Below are positions 15,975 to 24,841 of a stretch of 64,000 bases of DNA, piece by piece. The DNA is from Spirosoma arboris (GTDB lineage Bacteria > Bacteroidota > Bacteroidia > Cytophagales > Spirosomataceae). Location of the stretch: contig NZ_WPIN01000019.1 in NCBI RefSeq assembly GCF_009754945.1, positions 1-64,000 on the forward strand. Direction: 5' to 3'. Under the pieces are notes generated by a model, which had not been told where the DNA came from, ran no database searches, and saw only the letters and a program-made list of their open reading frames with translations. The position numbers and the translations under genes were made by a program. Each line of letters begins with the position of its first letter. Within the stretch, counting starts at the first letter, position 1.

Positions 15975-16982
15975 TCATATATTATTATATAGTCTTACAA
16001 GCTCTTCAGCTAGGTTCACATTTCTATACAGCCTTAATTTCAACAAGAAAGAGTTAAAAGGCGACAAAAAATAAAATTTAATTTTAGGCTGATTCTCTGA
16101 AGAAGTAAATACATCAATGTACGACATCATTTTTAATGGCTGGATAATTATTTTTCTTACATAATCATTATTAGGCAATTCTATATCTGCATTAGGGTTT
16201 GATTCTTTAAGAAACCAAATATAATGTAATAAGCTATATTTGGAATCACCAAATGCTTGGGCAATAGAAATTAATAAATTTTCAAAATCATCGTTTTCGG
16301 CAATATTGTGTACCTTAAAACTACTAAACAAATCGTAACTTTCTTCAAAGGTAAGATCAAAAGCTTTCTTCTTATATGAAGGTATTTCATTTATTTTTTT
16401 CTTTAAATCCGTATTTTCTTTTGTTAATCTAACAATTTCTTCTGCTAATATAATACTATTTGTAGATTCATTACCGGGTATCCATCCTACGAGATCTTCC
16501 CTTCTACTAAATTCTGATATAGTTTCTAAAACTGATATTTTTATATCACGATAGTCTTCCCAAAATCTCACCATTTTAGAAGTTACCAATTTCCTAAATT
16601 CTTTCAAAAGATAAGGATTCTCTAACTCAATAAATGCTTTTCCTCTTTTTATTCTTTTTTCTTCTGCACTTTCTTTAATTGCCACCGCAAAAAAAGGTTT
16701 GCCAATTTCAATTGCATACTCATATTCTAATTGTGTATAACTCTTACCAGAGATAGGCTCAACGCTACCGTATCGACTACCTAGTATTAGTAAGTATACA
16801 TCCGATTCATCTATCCAACGCTTTATTACCTGCATTTGAGATTCATCACCAGCAGTAAACAATTCCATCCCTGCCGGTATATGGCCAGCAGTTAGGATAG
16901 CTGATACAGCGGCTTGGCGTTCTTCTTGTAAGTCCGTGAATGTGGATGAAATAAAGACTTGAAGTTTCTTTTTGGAGGCCAT
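15975..16982 (-). CDS. DUF4062 protein, likely defence cargo, copy 1
   Basis: The N-terminal domain carries the DUF4062 signature (VFISSTFTDLQEER, residues 9-22), followed by the second hallmark strand and loop (LLILGSRYGS). This family has a TIR-like Rossmann arrangement and is frequent in bacterial defence islands. A coiled coil near residues 185-210 joins it to a C-terminal helical region that may sense or bind a partner. The 335-residue gene is AT-rich and opposite in direction to the late operon, and it is bracketed by two nearly identical terminators. The enzymatic activity, if any, is not known to me. Confidence 0.75.
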   Translation of the reverse strand: MASKKKLQVFISSTFTDLQEERQAAVSAILTAGHIPAGMELFTAGDESQMQVIKRWIDESDVYLLILGSRYGSVEPISGKSYTQLEYEYAIEIGKPFFAVAIKESAEEKRIKRGKAFIELENPYLLKEFRKLVTSKMVRFWEDYRDIKISVLETISEFSRREDLVGWIPGNESTNSIILAEEIVRLTKENTDLKKKINEIPSYKKKAFDLTFEESYDLFSSFKVHNIAENDDFENLLISIAQAFGDSKYSLLHYIWFLKESNPNADIELPNNDYVRKIIIQPLKMMSYIDVFTSSENQPKIKFYFLSPFNSFLLKLRLYRNVNLAEELVRLYNNI

Positions 16983-17064
16983 ATTGGGTAGTGGATATAG
17001 TCTAAAGTGAGCGTTTGGTATAAAATAACTGCTTCTTGTAAACCTACTGTTTCAGAGGGATAAA

Positions 17065-17093
17065 ACAAAGCCCGACTAATGACCGGGCGTTTT
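17065..17093. terminator. Repeated terminator family copy 2
   Basis: GCCCG and CGGGC arms with a 9-nt loop, followed by a T run, match copy 1 at most positions. It lies between two divergent genes, where a terminator has no obvious task, so it is probably left from a cassette exchange. Confidence 0.65.
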
Positions 17094-17204
17094 CTTTAGC
17101 TAAGTGTCTTATTATTACAACTTTCTTTTCAAAATCGCTTCTCTTCAAAATTGGCAAAGATCTGTATATTTACGAGGTAGTGTCAATAATAATGTATCTT
17201 AAAC

Positions 17205-18206
17205 ATGGCTAAACCTAGAGTTTTCATTAGTTCAACACATTATGATCTTAGACATATTAGATATTCTTTAGACAATTTTATTGAGAGGCTTGGGTATGAG
17301 GCTATCCTATCTGAAAAAGGAGATATAGCCTACTCTTTTGATTTACCACTTGATGAATCCTGCTATCGTGAAATTGAAAATATTGATGTATTTGTAATTA
17401 TTATTGGAGGGAGGTATGGCTCCGAAACAAGCAAAAGCCAAGGAAATTCTGAAAAATTATTTTATGATAGATATGAGAGTATTACGAAAAAGGAATATGA
17501 GGCAGCTGTAAAAAAGGACATACCTGTCTACATTCTTATTGAAACGAATGTATATGCAGAATATAAAACTTTTTTAAAAAATAGAAGCAATACAGCCATA
17601 AACTATGCACATGTAGACTCAATTAATATTTTCTATTTCCTAGAGGAAATTTTGGTTAAACCAAGAAATAATCCAATCCACAATTTTGATAAATTCGATG
17701 AAATTGAAAATTGGCTAAGAGAGCAATGGGCAGGTTTATTTAGAGAGCTTCTTAATAGAAAAACACAGCAGAACCAGATTAGGACATTGGCAGCTGAGGT
17801 TGCAGAATTGCAAGAAGTCAACAAAACATTAAAAACATATTTAGAGGCTGTATTAAAGTCAATTAAGCCAGAGTCAGAGGAATTGATTAAAGATGAAGAC
17901 AAGAGGTTGAGTGATGTAACAAAAAAGAGAAATTTAGAGGAAAATGATTGGATTGATTTTTGTGTTAATGTGCTTAAATTAAACTTAGACACCGTTATTA
18001 ATCTCATAGTAGATGCTAAAAGTTTTGATGATTATATTGCATCACTTCCCGACGCTCATATGCAAATCGTATCAAGAGACACTTTATCAAATGCTAAATC
18101 GGCGCGAGATGAGTTTAATAATGCAAGGGAATTATTAAAATTACCTAAATTCACTAAATTACCCACAGGCTTAAATAAACCTATAAAACACGGGAGTGCT
18201 CGCTGA
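17205..18206 (+). CDS. DUF4062 protein, likely defence cargo, copy 2
   Basis: This 333-residue protein has the same N-terminal family signature (RVFISSTHYDL, residues 5-15, and VIIIGGRYGS) as the neighbouring minus-strand gene but is otherwise quite different in sequence. It therefore looks like an independent family member rather than a fresh duplicate. A coiled-coil segment (about 185-225) is followed by a helical C-terminus. It is AT-rich, with its own leader after terminator copy 2 and a long hairpin after its stop. A TIR-like role in defence is inferred from family and location. Confidence 0.7.
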   Translation: MAKPRVFISSTHYDLRHIRYSLDNFIERLGYEAILSEKGDIAYSFDLPLDESCYREIENIDVFVIIIGGRYGSETSKSQGNSEKLFYDRYESITKKEYEAAVKKDIPVYILIETNVYAEYKTFLKNRSNTAINYAHVDSINIFYFLEEILVKPRNNPIHNFDKFDEIENWLREQWAGLFRELLNRKTQQNQIRTLAAEVAELQEVNKTLKTYLEAVLKSIKPESEELIKDEDKRLSDVTKKRNLEENDWIDFCVNVLKLNLDTVINLIVDAKSFDDYIASLPDAHMQIVSRDTLSNAKSARDEFNNARELLKLPKFTKLPTGLNKPIKHGSAR

Positions 18207-18228
18207 AAATATAGAATAGCAGTTTCAT

Positions 18229-18285
18229 ACTCTTAATCAATACGAAAGCCCGACCATTGTTCGGGCTTTCGTATTGATTAAGAGT
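18229..18285. terminator. Very long bidirectional hairpin terminator
   Basis: Perfect 25-nt arms (18229-18253 and 18261-18285) enclose a 7-nt loop. It lies between two convergent genes (ends at 18206 and 18292). Its core shares GCCCGACCATTG with the terminator at 15942, so it counts as copy 3 of that family. Confidence 0.85.
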
Positions 18286-18291
18286 AAAGCT

Positions 18292-18879
18292 TTATTTCGT
18301 CAGTTGCGTACTACGGCATACGCCACGAACAATTGTAAGAGTCCCGCTCCAATTATAGGGAAATAAGCCTTGAGACTTCGCCGTAAACGGATAATTACCT
18401 GGCGGCAAAGTAACCGTTACTGAACCTTGTTCACCACAAGCCGGAGTTCCACTTGAGTAATATTTGTTAATCTTTCCTTGTAATACATTGTTTACATAAA
18501 CGCTTATATCTCCCTTATCTCCAATGTTTGTGTAAAAGATAAAATCGCCCGTAGTGGCCAATCCGTAAATATCAATATTCTGTATTTTAGTGTCCTCTCC
18601 AACATCATTTTTGGCCGTTAGAGAAATGACTTTACGTCCGTTTTCTGTGTAATGAGCAGTTACGTTAGTGGTAGTTACAGCGTTATTGTCGGATGTTAAC
18701 CACTGAAATCTATCGGCATTTTTAGATGTGTTAGTAAATTGTATAACCTGTTCTAATGGGGATGAACTAATTATCTGGTAAGTAAAATCAGCCGTAGGCC
18801 GGGGTTGTACATCCTTATGGCACGCTACCGCGCAAAGGGATAGGGTTGCAAGGGAAAGGGATAGAGTTCTAAGCTTCAT
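18292..18879 (-). CDS. Lipoprotein with PKD-like domain
   Basis: A signal peptide ends in a lipobox with Cys20 (LCAVACHK), so the mature protein is a lipoprotein on the envelope. A PKD/immunoglobulin-like domain follows (about 28-105, with ADFTYQI and GRKVISLTAKNDVGED), then a beta-rich C-terminal half. In an element it could serve as a surface-exclusion or host-modifying lipoprotein, as such cargo does in some phages. Nothing specific proves that. It is 195 residues long and lies next to the integrase, on the same strand. Confidence 0.65.
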   Translation of the reverse strand: MKLRTLSLSLATLSLCAVACHKDVQPRPTADFTYQIISSSPLEQVIQFTNTSKNADRFQWLTSDNNAVTTTNVTAHYTENGRKVISLTAKNDVGEDTKIQNIDIYGLATTGDFIFYTNIGDKGDISVYVNNVLQGKINKYYSSGTPACGEQGSVTVTLPPGNYPFTAKSQGLFPYNWSGTLTIVRGVCRSTQLTK

Positions 18880-18913
18880 TATATGTAGTGATTAAAAAGT
18901 AAACTGGTTACAA

Positions 18914-19813
18914 TTATACGAACTTGTCGTAAATCTCACTTGACATATATGCACTTAACTTACGAACGTATATTTCTAAGGTTCTAAAATCTCTAAATCC
19001 GTTCTGAAATTGCAATTCACGCTCATTGATTCCTAATGTAATAGCTCGAATATTACCCGTATGTTTCCAGCCATATAGTGTGTATTTCCCTTCTATTTTC
19101 AGTTCTTTTAAAATCTGCCGGTGTCTGTGATAATACATATTCCGTCCACAAGGAACGGTACCAGGGCAACCATTCGCGCCAAAAATATAGTATTGCAAAG
19201 GCAAGTTTTTTACGCCTAAATACTCGATCAGTTGCTCAACAGGCTTTGCAATCGTGGGGGTTTTAGTGCGTCGCGTTTTGGAGTTTTCAGGACGTATAAG
19301 CAGTGTTTTAGGCTTAATGTCTCCTACTTTCATCAATCGAACTTCTCGACCGGGCCGCGCAAAAGTGTAATGAATCATATAGATATATAGTAGTAACCAA
19401 TAGTCTTTCTTCTGTAAAATATTGCCTATTATCAGTGCCGTTTGCTCTTCGTTAAAGGGTTCATGCATTTCACTGTCCTGCTTTGGTACGAGTTCGACGT
19501 TTGCGGCTGGACTAACCTTAAAACGCTCCCAACCGGGTTTCGTGAATTGATAGAAGAAACCCTTCATTTGCCCTATCTCTTTGTTTCTGGTTGTCGGGTG
19601 TTTATGGAGTTTAAGTATATACCGTTTATAATCCTCACATAGTTTAGGGGTTGTTTTACGAGTCTGTAAATCAGTTAGTTTACGGGTCTTTAAGAACTTC
19701 GCAAATTTGTCTCCGAATAACCGATACACTTTGTAGCTATCCTCTCTCAGTGTGGATTCTTTATACTCTAAATACTCTTTTAAGTCACTTGTCAAGGTGG
19801 GGGGAATTATCAT
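18914..19813 (-). CDS. Tyrosine recombinase (integrase) of the element
   Basis: This 299-residue protein has a SAM-like core-binding domain (about 5-100) and a catalytic domain with the first arginine (PGREVRLM, Arg156), a lysine region (NSKTRR) and the tyrosine nucleophile (LEIYVRKL, Tyr282). The usual HxxR box reads YGWKHTG (247-253), so the histidine and arginine are replaced by Tyr and Lys. Related replacements are common in Bacteroidota integrases. It is transcribed away from the tRNA and sits about 100 nt from the right attachment repeat, so it should catalyse integration at the tRNA-Ala 3' end. Confidence 0.9.
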   Translation of the reverse strand: MIIPPTLTSDLKEYLEYKESTLREDSYKVYRLFGDKFAKFLKTRKLTDLQTRKTTPKLCEDYKRYILKLHKHPTTRNKEIGQMKGFFYQFTKPGWERFKVSPAANVELVPKQDSEMHEPFNEEQTALIIGNILQKKDYWLLLYIYMIHYTFARPGREVRLMKVGDIKPKTLLIRPENSKTRRTKTPTIAKPVEQLIEYLGVKNLPLQYYIFGANGCPGTVPCGRNMYYHRHRQILKELKIEGKYTLYGWKHTGNIRAITLGINERELQFQNGFRDFRTLEIYVRKLSAYMSSEIYDKFV

Positions 19814-19863
19814 TTTTGTGTAGTTACGGAAAACTTTTGAATCTTGGAATAGTATAAACGAAC

Positions 19864-19893
19864 AATGCCGCTACGGTTTCCCGTAGCGGCATT
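19864..19893. terminator. Element-borne terminator for tRNA-Ala
   Basis: Perfect 13-nt arms (19864-19876 and 19881-19893) with a 4-nt loop lie 22 nt beyond the tRNA 3' end, inside the element. It appears to replace the host terminator displaced to 51-81 by the integration. Confidence 0.7.
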
Positions 19894-19915
19894 GCCTTGT
19901 AATAGTACCAAACTG

Positions 19916-19990
<75 letters not shown>

Positions 19991-20139
19991 TTTTGTGGGT
20001 GCAAAGATGAGCAAAAAATCAATGTAGCCCAAACCCAAACTCAATTTTTTTGAGCCACAAAACATACTTTCCCGTATACACAGGTAAAGTTTGTTTTGTA
20101 TTACCATTTGTGTAGCTTTGACAATAGTCCAATAATCAT

Positions 20140-20394
20140 ATGCATACCGTTTATATTATTTACAGTCCCACCCTAGACCAATATTTCATTGGGCAAACCA
20201 AAGATCTCAGAATAACCTTGTGGCAACACAATGCTAAAACAAATCCAGCCACAGCTGAAGGTAAACCTTGGGAAGTTAAATTCACTCAGCAATTTGCTAC
20301 TCGAAATGAAGCACTGAGTCTGGAAATGAAATTAAAGAAAAAGGATCGTGCTCACTGGGAAGAGCTGATCAACAGCGCTCAACCAACTGTCTGA
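20140..20394 (+). CDS. GIY-YIG domain protein
   Basis: This 84-residue protein begins with the GIY-YIG core (VYIIYSPTLDQYFIGQT), followed by an arginine region and the conserved glutamate near NEALSLEMKLKKK. Length and layout match the UPF0213/YhbQ-type single-domain nucleases found widely in Bacteroidota, often in many copies per genome. The exact substrate is unknown. It stands alone outside the element, 150 nt beyond the tRNA gene, and is followed by a clear terminator. Confidence 0.8.
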   Translation: MHTVYIIYSPTLDQYFIGQTKDLRITLWQHNAKTNPATAEGKPWEVKFTQQFATRNEALSLEMKLKKKDRAHWEELINSAQPTV

Positions 20395-20412
20395 CAACCC
20401 ACTTACTCATAA

Positions 20413-20437
20413 AAAAATCGCCCACAAGGCGATTTTT
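20413..20437. terminator. Terminator after the GIY-YIG gene
   Basis: Ten-nt arms (AAAAATCGCC and GGCGATTTTT) enclose a 5-nt loop, flanked by A and T runs. It can also serve the minus-strand NlpC/P60 gene that ends at 20496. Confidence 0.8.
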
Positions 20438-20495
20438 CGTTTTTAAGCTCTTTTGTCTGTCATTTCGGCCTTAGGGGAAGTGACAGACAAAAAAG

Positions 20496-21125
20496 TTAAA
20501 ACGGTCGTAATGCTTTTACAAAACGGCCTTTGAAGTAGTCAGTATATAGGTTATCCTCTCGAACACCCCGCGATGATGATGCGTGAATGAACCGAATGTT
20601 TTGTGCCCCATTTACCTCGGTCACAATACCCGTGTGCGACACATAGCCTGCCTGCCCTTTGTCGGGTACGAAGAAAATTAAATCGCCCGGTAAAATTTCA
20701 TTGACTTCTACCTCATGCCCAACTTCCGACTGCTGCCACGAAATCCGGGGCATTTTCAGGCCCACGGTGTTAAAAACAGCATATACTAACCCTGAACAGT
20801 CGATTCCATCTGTAGTGTTGCCGCCCGAGCGATAGGGCGTACCCGTATACGTACGAGCAATCTTGACCACTTCCGGCACATAACGGTCTTCGTAGGTACG
20901 TACATCAACTACTTTCCCAGCCGGTTTCGCTGGCACAGAAGGTGGACGAGCAGGTGTTTTGCCCGTTGAGGTTCTACGGGCAACCGGCTTTGATGAAGAC
21001 GGGCGACGACTGACAGATGGGCCGGAGGAACGAAGGGCCTCGCAGGCCGTAAGCGTTGAGAGTAGGCAGGCACTCAGCAGTACGGGAGATATCATTTCCC
21101 CGAGCCAGCGTAAGCGTAGTTGCAT
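20496..21125 (-). CDS. NlpC/P60 peptidoglycan endopeptidase lipoprotein
   Basis: The start at 21125 gives a 209-residue product with a signal peptide and lipobox ending at Cys28 (STLTAC); upstream codons add an unlikely N-terminus. A Ser/Pro/Arg-rich linker follows, then the NlpC/P60 domain with the catalytic cysteine in DGIDCSGLVYAVF, the histidine in YVSHTGIV and a following polar residue in RFIHASS. It cleaves cell-wall stem peptides at the outer membrane side. It lies directly downstream of tex and may share its transcript. Confidence 0.88.
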   Translation of the reverse strand: MQLRLRWLGEMISPVLLSACLLSTLTACEALRSSGPSVSRRPSSSKPVARRTSTGKTPARPPSVPAKPAGKVVDVRTYEDRYVPEVVKIARTYTGTPYRSGGNTTDGIDCSGLVYAVFNTVGLKMPRISWQQSEVGHEVEVNEILPGDLIFFVPDKGQAGYVSHTGIVTEVNGAQNIRFIHASSSRGVREDNLYTDYFKGRFVKALRPF

Positions 21126-21192
21126 ACAGGATGGGATTAGGTTAGTAAGTGCCTTTATGTAACGTAAAAGCACATAGGAACAATGCAACCTA

Positions 21193-23352
21193 TTAAAATT
21201 TCATGGATAAAGCAATACGCTTTCGAGTCTTGTCGACTTCCATGACCTTAACTTTTACTTTCTGGTACACCTTAACAACCGTTTTCGGGTCAGAAACAAA
21301 GTGATTGGCCAACTGCGAAACGTGAACCAGCCCATCCTGCTTAACACCAATATCGACAAAGGCCCCAAAGGCAGTAATGTTAGTAACGACACCATTCAGA
21401 ACCATGCCTTCGTGCAAATCATCAACGGAACGAACGCGAGCGTCGTATTCAAACACTGAAAGTTGTTCACGGGGATCGCGACCAGGTTTGGCAAGTTCAG
21501 CCACAATATCGCGCAGGGTGGGTAAGCCAACGTCTTTCGTCACATAGCGTTCGGGCTTGATTTGTTGGCGCAACTCGGGTCGGCGAATGAGATCGGAAAC
21601 GGTACTGCCAGCGTCAACAGCCATGTGCTCAACAACAGCATATCGCTCAGGGTGCACGGCACTGTTGTCCAATGGATTTTTAGCCCCTTCGATTCGTAAA
21701 AATCCGGCACACTGCTCAAATGCTTTCGGACCAAGTCTTGGTATTTTTTTGAGTTGATCGCGAGAAGTAAAAGCCCCATTCTCAGCTCTATAGGCTACAA
21801 TATTTCCCGCCAGTTGTGGTCCTAGGCCCGATACATACCGCAACAGATAAGCGCTGGCGGTATTGAGCGACACGCCTACCTGATTCACGCAACTTTCGAC
21901 TACGGTATCTAAACTGGTTTTTAAGTCGGTCTGATCGACATCGTGCTGATATTGTCCAACCCCAATCGATTTAGGATCAATCTTCACTAGTTCGGCTAGG
22001 GGGTCCATGAGTCGGCGACCAATGCTGACAGCTCCCCGCACAGTAACGTCACGATCAGGAAACTCATCACGGGCAACTTCCGAGGCCGAATAAATGGATG
22101 CTCCCTGCTCACTAACCATGAAAATTGGCAAGGCTTCACCTGATGTAGTAGTTAAATTCAAACTCTGTACAAATTCCTCCGTTTCGCGCCCGGCGGTACC
22201 GTTCCCGATGGCAATGGCGCCGATCTTATACTGGCTAACCAGTTTCTGAACGGTTTGAGCCGCCTGTTGCCGCTGTCCTTCCGACTGAGCCAGATACAAA
22301 ACCGTATCTGTTAGTAAATTCCCCTGTGCATCAAGGCAAACAGTTTTGCAACCTGTTCGGTAGCCGGGGTCAATAGCCAGGACACGTTGTTGGCCCAATG
22401 GTGGACTTAGTAGCAGTTGGCGTAGATTATCAGCAAAAATCCGGATTGCTTCGGCATCTGCCTTTTCTTTAGATAAATTAGAGAACTCCGTTTCGAGCGA
22501 AGGTTTGAGCAGGCGCTTGTAGCCATCACGAATAGCCAGCGAAACCTGCTCCTTGCAAGCCGATGTACCAGAACGGTCGGCAACAAACTGCCGTTCAAGC
22601 CGTTCGATAGCGGCTTCTTCATCAGGACCAATACTAACGTTCAGAAATCCTTCCGTTTCTCCTCTGCGCAGGGCCAGCAATCGGTGCGAGGGTACGCGCC
22701 GAAGCGGTTCGGCAAAATCGAAGTAGTCTTTAAATTTTATACCCTCAACTTCTTTCCCTTTTTTGACTGTCGAGCGAATAATGGCTTCTCGTTCGAACAG
22801 ATTACGAATACGCTGGCGAGCATCGGCATCTTCGCTTATGCGCTCAGCCAGAATATCGCGAGCTCCTTGCAAGGCATCGGCCACCGTCGGAACAGCATCG
22901 GATAAGTAGCGCTGGGCAGTTCGTTCAATGTTTAGCTCACGCTGGGCAACAATCACATTAGCAAGCGGCTCCAGGCCGCGTTCAATGGCCATGATCGCCC
23001 GGGTCTTTCGTTTCTGCTTGTAGGGCAGATAAAGGTCTTCGAGATCAATGAGTGAATCTGTTGCTTCAATCTTTCGGCGAAGCTCAGGTGTGAGTTTTCC
23101 CTGCTCGTCAATGGATTTAAGAATAGCCTCCCGTCGTTTATCTAACTCAAGTAATTTTTGGTAAGTGTCCTTGATCTGGCTGATTTGTACTTCGTCGAGC
23201 GGAACTCCCTCTGCCGATGCAGTTGCTTCTTTTCGATAACGGGCAATAAACGGAACGGTAGCTCCGCCGTTGAGTAATTCGATGGTGGCGGCTACCGATC
23301 GGGCATTAAGGCCGAGTCGAACTGCCACACGTTGTTCAGGTGATTGATTCAT
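21193..23352 (-). CDS. tex: Tex-family RNA-binding transcription accessory protein
   Basis: The 719-residue length and order of domains fit Tex: an N-terminal helical region with the IARYRKEATA motif, a YqgF-like RNase H fold (LAIDPGYRTGCKTVCLD), helix-hairpin-helix motifs (LGPQLAGNIVAYRAENGAF) and a C-terminal S1 domain (about 645-715). Tex binds nucleic acids and affects transcription and stress tolerance. The gene starts 20 nt from a long inverted repeat. I see nothing missing in the core motifs. Confidence 0.95.
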   Translation of the reverse strand: MNQSPEQRVAVRLGLNARSVAATIELLNGGATVPFIARYRKEATASAEGVPLDEVQISQIKDTYQKLLELDKRREAILKSIDEQGKLTPELRRKIEATDSLIDLEDLYLPYKQKRKTRAIMAIERGLEPLANVIVAQRELNIERTAQRYLSDAVPTVADALQGARDILAERISEDADARQRIRNLFEREAIIRSTVKKGKEVEGIKFKDYFDFAEPLRRVPSHRLLALRRGETEGFLNVSIGPDEEAAIERLERQFVADRSGTSACKEQVSLAIRDGYKRLLKPSLETEFSNLSKEKADAEAIRIFADNLRQLLLSPPLGQQRVLAIDPGYRTGCKTVCLDAQGNLLTDTVLYLAQSEGQRQQAAQTVQKLVSQYKIGAIAIGNGTAGRETEEFVQSLNLTTTSGEALPIFMVSEQGASIYSASEVARDEFPDRDVTVRGAVSIGRRLMDPLAELVKIDPKSIGVGQYQHDVDQTDLKTSLDTVVESCVNQVGVSLNTASAYLLRYVSGLGPQLAGNIVAYRAENGAFTSRDQLKKIPRLGPKAFEQCAGFLRIEGAKNPLDNSAVHPERYAVVEHMAVDAGSTVSDLIRRPELRQQIKPERYVTKDVGLPTLRDIVAELAKPGRDPREQLSVFEYDARVRSVDDLHEGMVLNGVVTNITAFGAFVDIGVKQDGLVHVSQLANHFVSDPKTVVKVYQKVKVKVMEVDKTRKRIALSMKF

Positions 23353-23371
23353 ACATACTTGTCACATATAA

Positions 23372-23438
23372 TCAGGAATCGTCAGGCTTGGTCAGGTATT
23401 GCTTTTGACAACACTTGACCAAGCCTGACGATTCCTGA
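23372..23438. repeat. Long inverted repeat A, 23-nt arms
   Basis: Perfect arms at 23372-23394 and 23416-23438 surround a 21-nt loop. The arm contains repeated TCAGG and GTCAGG words. It lies between the cold-shock gene's terminator and the tex start. It is one of six such structures in the chromosome part of the window. Confidence 0.85.
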
Positions 23439-23500
23439 CTACACTTGACCATTTGTTTAAGGCCACAAAAATGGCACTACGAACCGATAGGGCAAAAAAA

Positions 23501-23520
23501 AACATGCCATCTGGCATGTT
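23501..23520. terminator. Terminator of the cold-shock gene
   Basis: AACATGCCAT and its near complement form a hairpin with A and T runs on both sides. It lies 31 nt beyond the stop of the cold-shock gene on the minus strand. Confidence 0.85.
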
Positions 23521-23551
23521 TTTTACAACGGTTTGTCTTTATATCTTACAA

Positions 23552-23743
23552 TTAAGCTATTTCGACGTTAACGGCGTTTAGGCCTTTCTTACCGCGTTCG
23601 ACATTGAATTTAACTTTGTCGTTTTCACGGATTTGGTCGATGAGACCGGAAGCGTGTACAAAAATGTCTTCGCCACCTTCATCGGGTTTAATGAAGCCAA
23701 ACCCTTTGGTTTCATTAAAGAATTTTACAGTTCCTGTTTGCAT
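23552..23743 (-). CDS. Cold-shock domain protein
   Basis: This 63-residue single cold-shock domain has both RNA-binding motifs: RNP1 (KGFGFIKPD) and RNP2 (DIFVHAS). It binds single-stranded nucleic acid and melts RNA structure, mainly acting as an RNA chaperone. The leader of about 180 nt before the next gene is long for this genome, as is usual for thermoregulated csp messages. It is a standalone gene with its own terminator. Confidence 0.95.
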   Translation of the reverse strand: MQTGTVKFFNETKGFGFIKPDEGGEDIFVHASGLIDQIRENDKVKFNVERGKKGLNAVNVEIA

Positions 23744-24044
23744 TGTATTGTTTTAAATTTGGGCGAATAACGACACAATAAAACTCATATCCAAATGTAT
23801 TTGAGTTTTTTCCCCTATGAATCAAAAATATTTTTCAAAAATCCAGATAACTTGGCTAAAGCCCTCATCCGGTGACTTTAAGCAACAAATCTAGTTCTCT
23901 TATTGTCCAGTTTCCTTTCTTTCCGTGGTCATTGTCCATGAGACTATCACTAGTCATCATTTGATAGAACTGTCGCGCTACTTTGTGTATTTTTGGCCAC
24001 TTAATCGAAAAATCAGCGTAGTGGAGATTGACGTAACTTCGTTC

Positions 24045-24836
24045 ATGCGAGTAGTGGGTATTGTGGGAGCATTATTAATAGGCGGGCTGAATGCAGCTTC
24101 GTCGCAGGTCGTTAGCAACAATTCCGACGAACCGACTCTGTATACCTATTGCCAGCAATTCCAAACTTTGTATACCCAGATTCGGGAACAGTCTGTCACA
24201 CCCGACTCGGCCCGCCTACAGTTTAGTAGCATTATGAACAGTTTGCAGGCTCGATTTCGGAGCATGGAGAGTTATCAGCAAGACTCTCTCCAGCGCGACA
24301 GTTTACGCCGAACGGGTCAATACTTTTCGTTCCCAATCCGTGGCTATTCAACCAGTGCCATTGGCGGTACTCATGGTGAAGGCTACAAGGGAACAGGGTT
24401 TGATTTGTTCGATTATAACGTTCGGGGGAGTCATCCTGCACAGGATATTTTCATTACTGACCGGAATCAGGACAACATCGACGACCGAACGAGTAAACCC
24501 GTTGATATATTAGCCATGAGCCAGGGCCTGGTATTAGCTATCGAAACCGATTGGAAACCGGGTTCCGAATATAGAGGGGGCAATTGGATCTGGGTATATG
24601 ACCCTATACTCCACGGATTATTTTATTACGCTCACAACAGTGAAGTGGATGTATCGCCGGGCCAGTGGGTACATGCCGGAGAAAAACTCGCCGAAATGGG
24701 AAGATCAGGCTTCAATGCTTATAAAAGTCGCTCGCCAACGCATCTGCACTTGATGTATCTACAAATCCAACCCGATGGCCTACCTCAACCGATAAACACC
24801 TATGAGTGGTTGCTAACAGCAAGGCCGTCTAAATAA
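24045..24836 (+). CDS. M23 (LytM) metallopeptidase family protein
   Basis: The start at 24045 gives a signal peptide (MRVVGIVGALLIGGLNAASS), so the longer open frame from 23925 is not used. The mature protein has an M23 fold: HPAQDIFITD supplies the first zinc ligands and THLHLMY the last. It probably cleaves peptidoglycan cross-links or acts as a regulator of another amidase in the periplasm. The inserted DRNQDNIDDRTSK loop between ligands is longer than in classic LytM. It is 263 residues long and convergent with the acyltransferase gene. Confidence 0.8.
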   Translation: MRVVGIVGALLIGGLNAASSQVVSNNSDEPTLYTYCQQFQTLYTQIREQSVTPDSARLQFSSIMNSLQARFRSMESYQQDSLQRDSLRRTGQYFSFPIRGYSTSAIGGTHGEGYKGTGFDLFDYNVRGSHPAQDIFITDRNQDNIDDRTSKPVDILAMSQGLVLAIETDWKPGSEYRGGNWIWVYDPILHGLFYYAHNSEVDVSPGQWVHAGEKLAEMGRSGFNAYKSRSPTHLHLMYLQIQPDGLPQPINTYEWLLTARPSK

Positions 24837-24841
24837 GCCAA

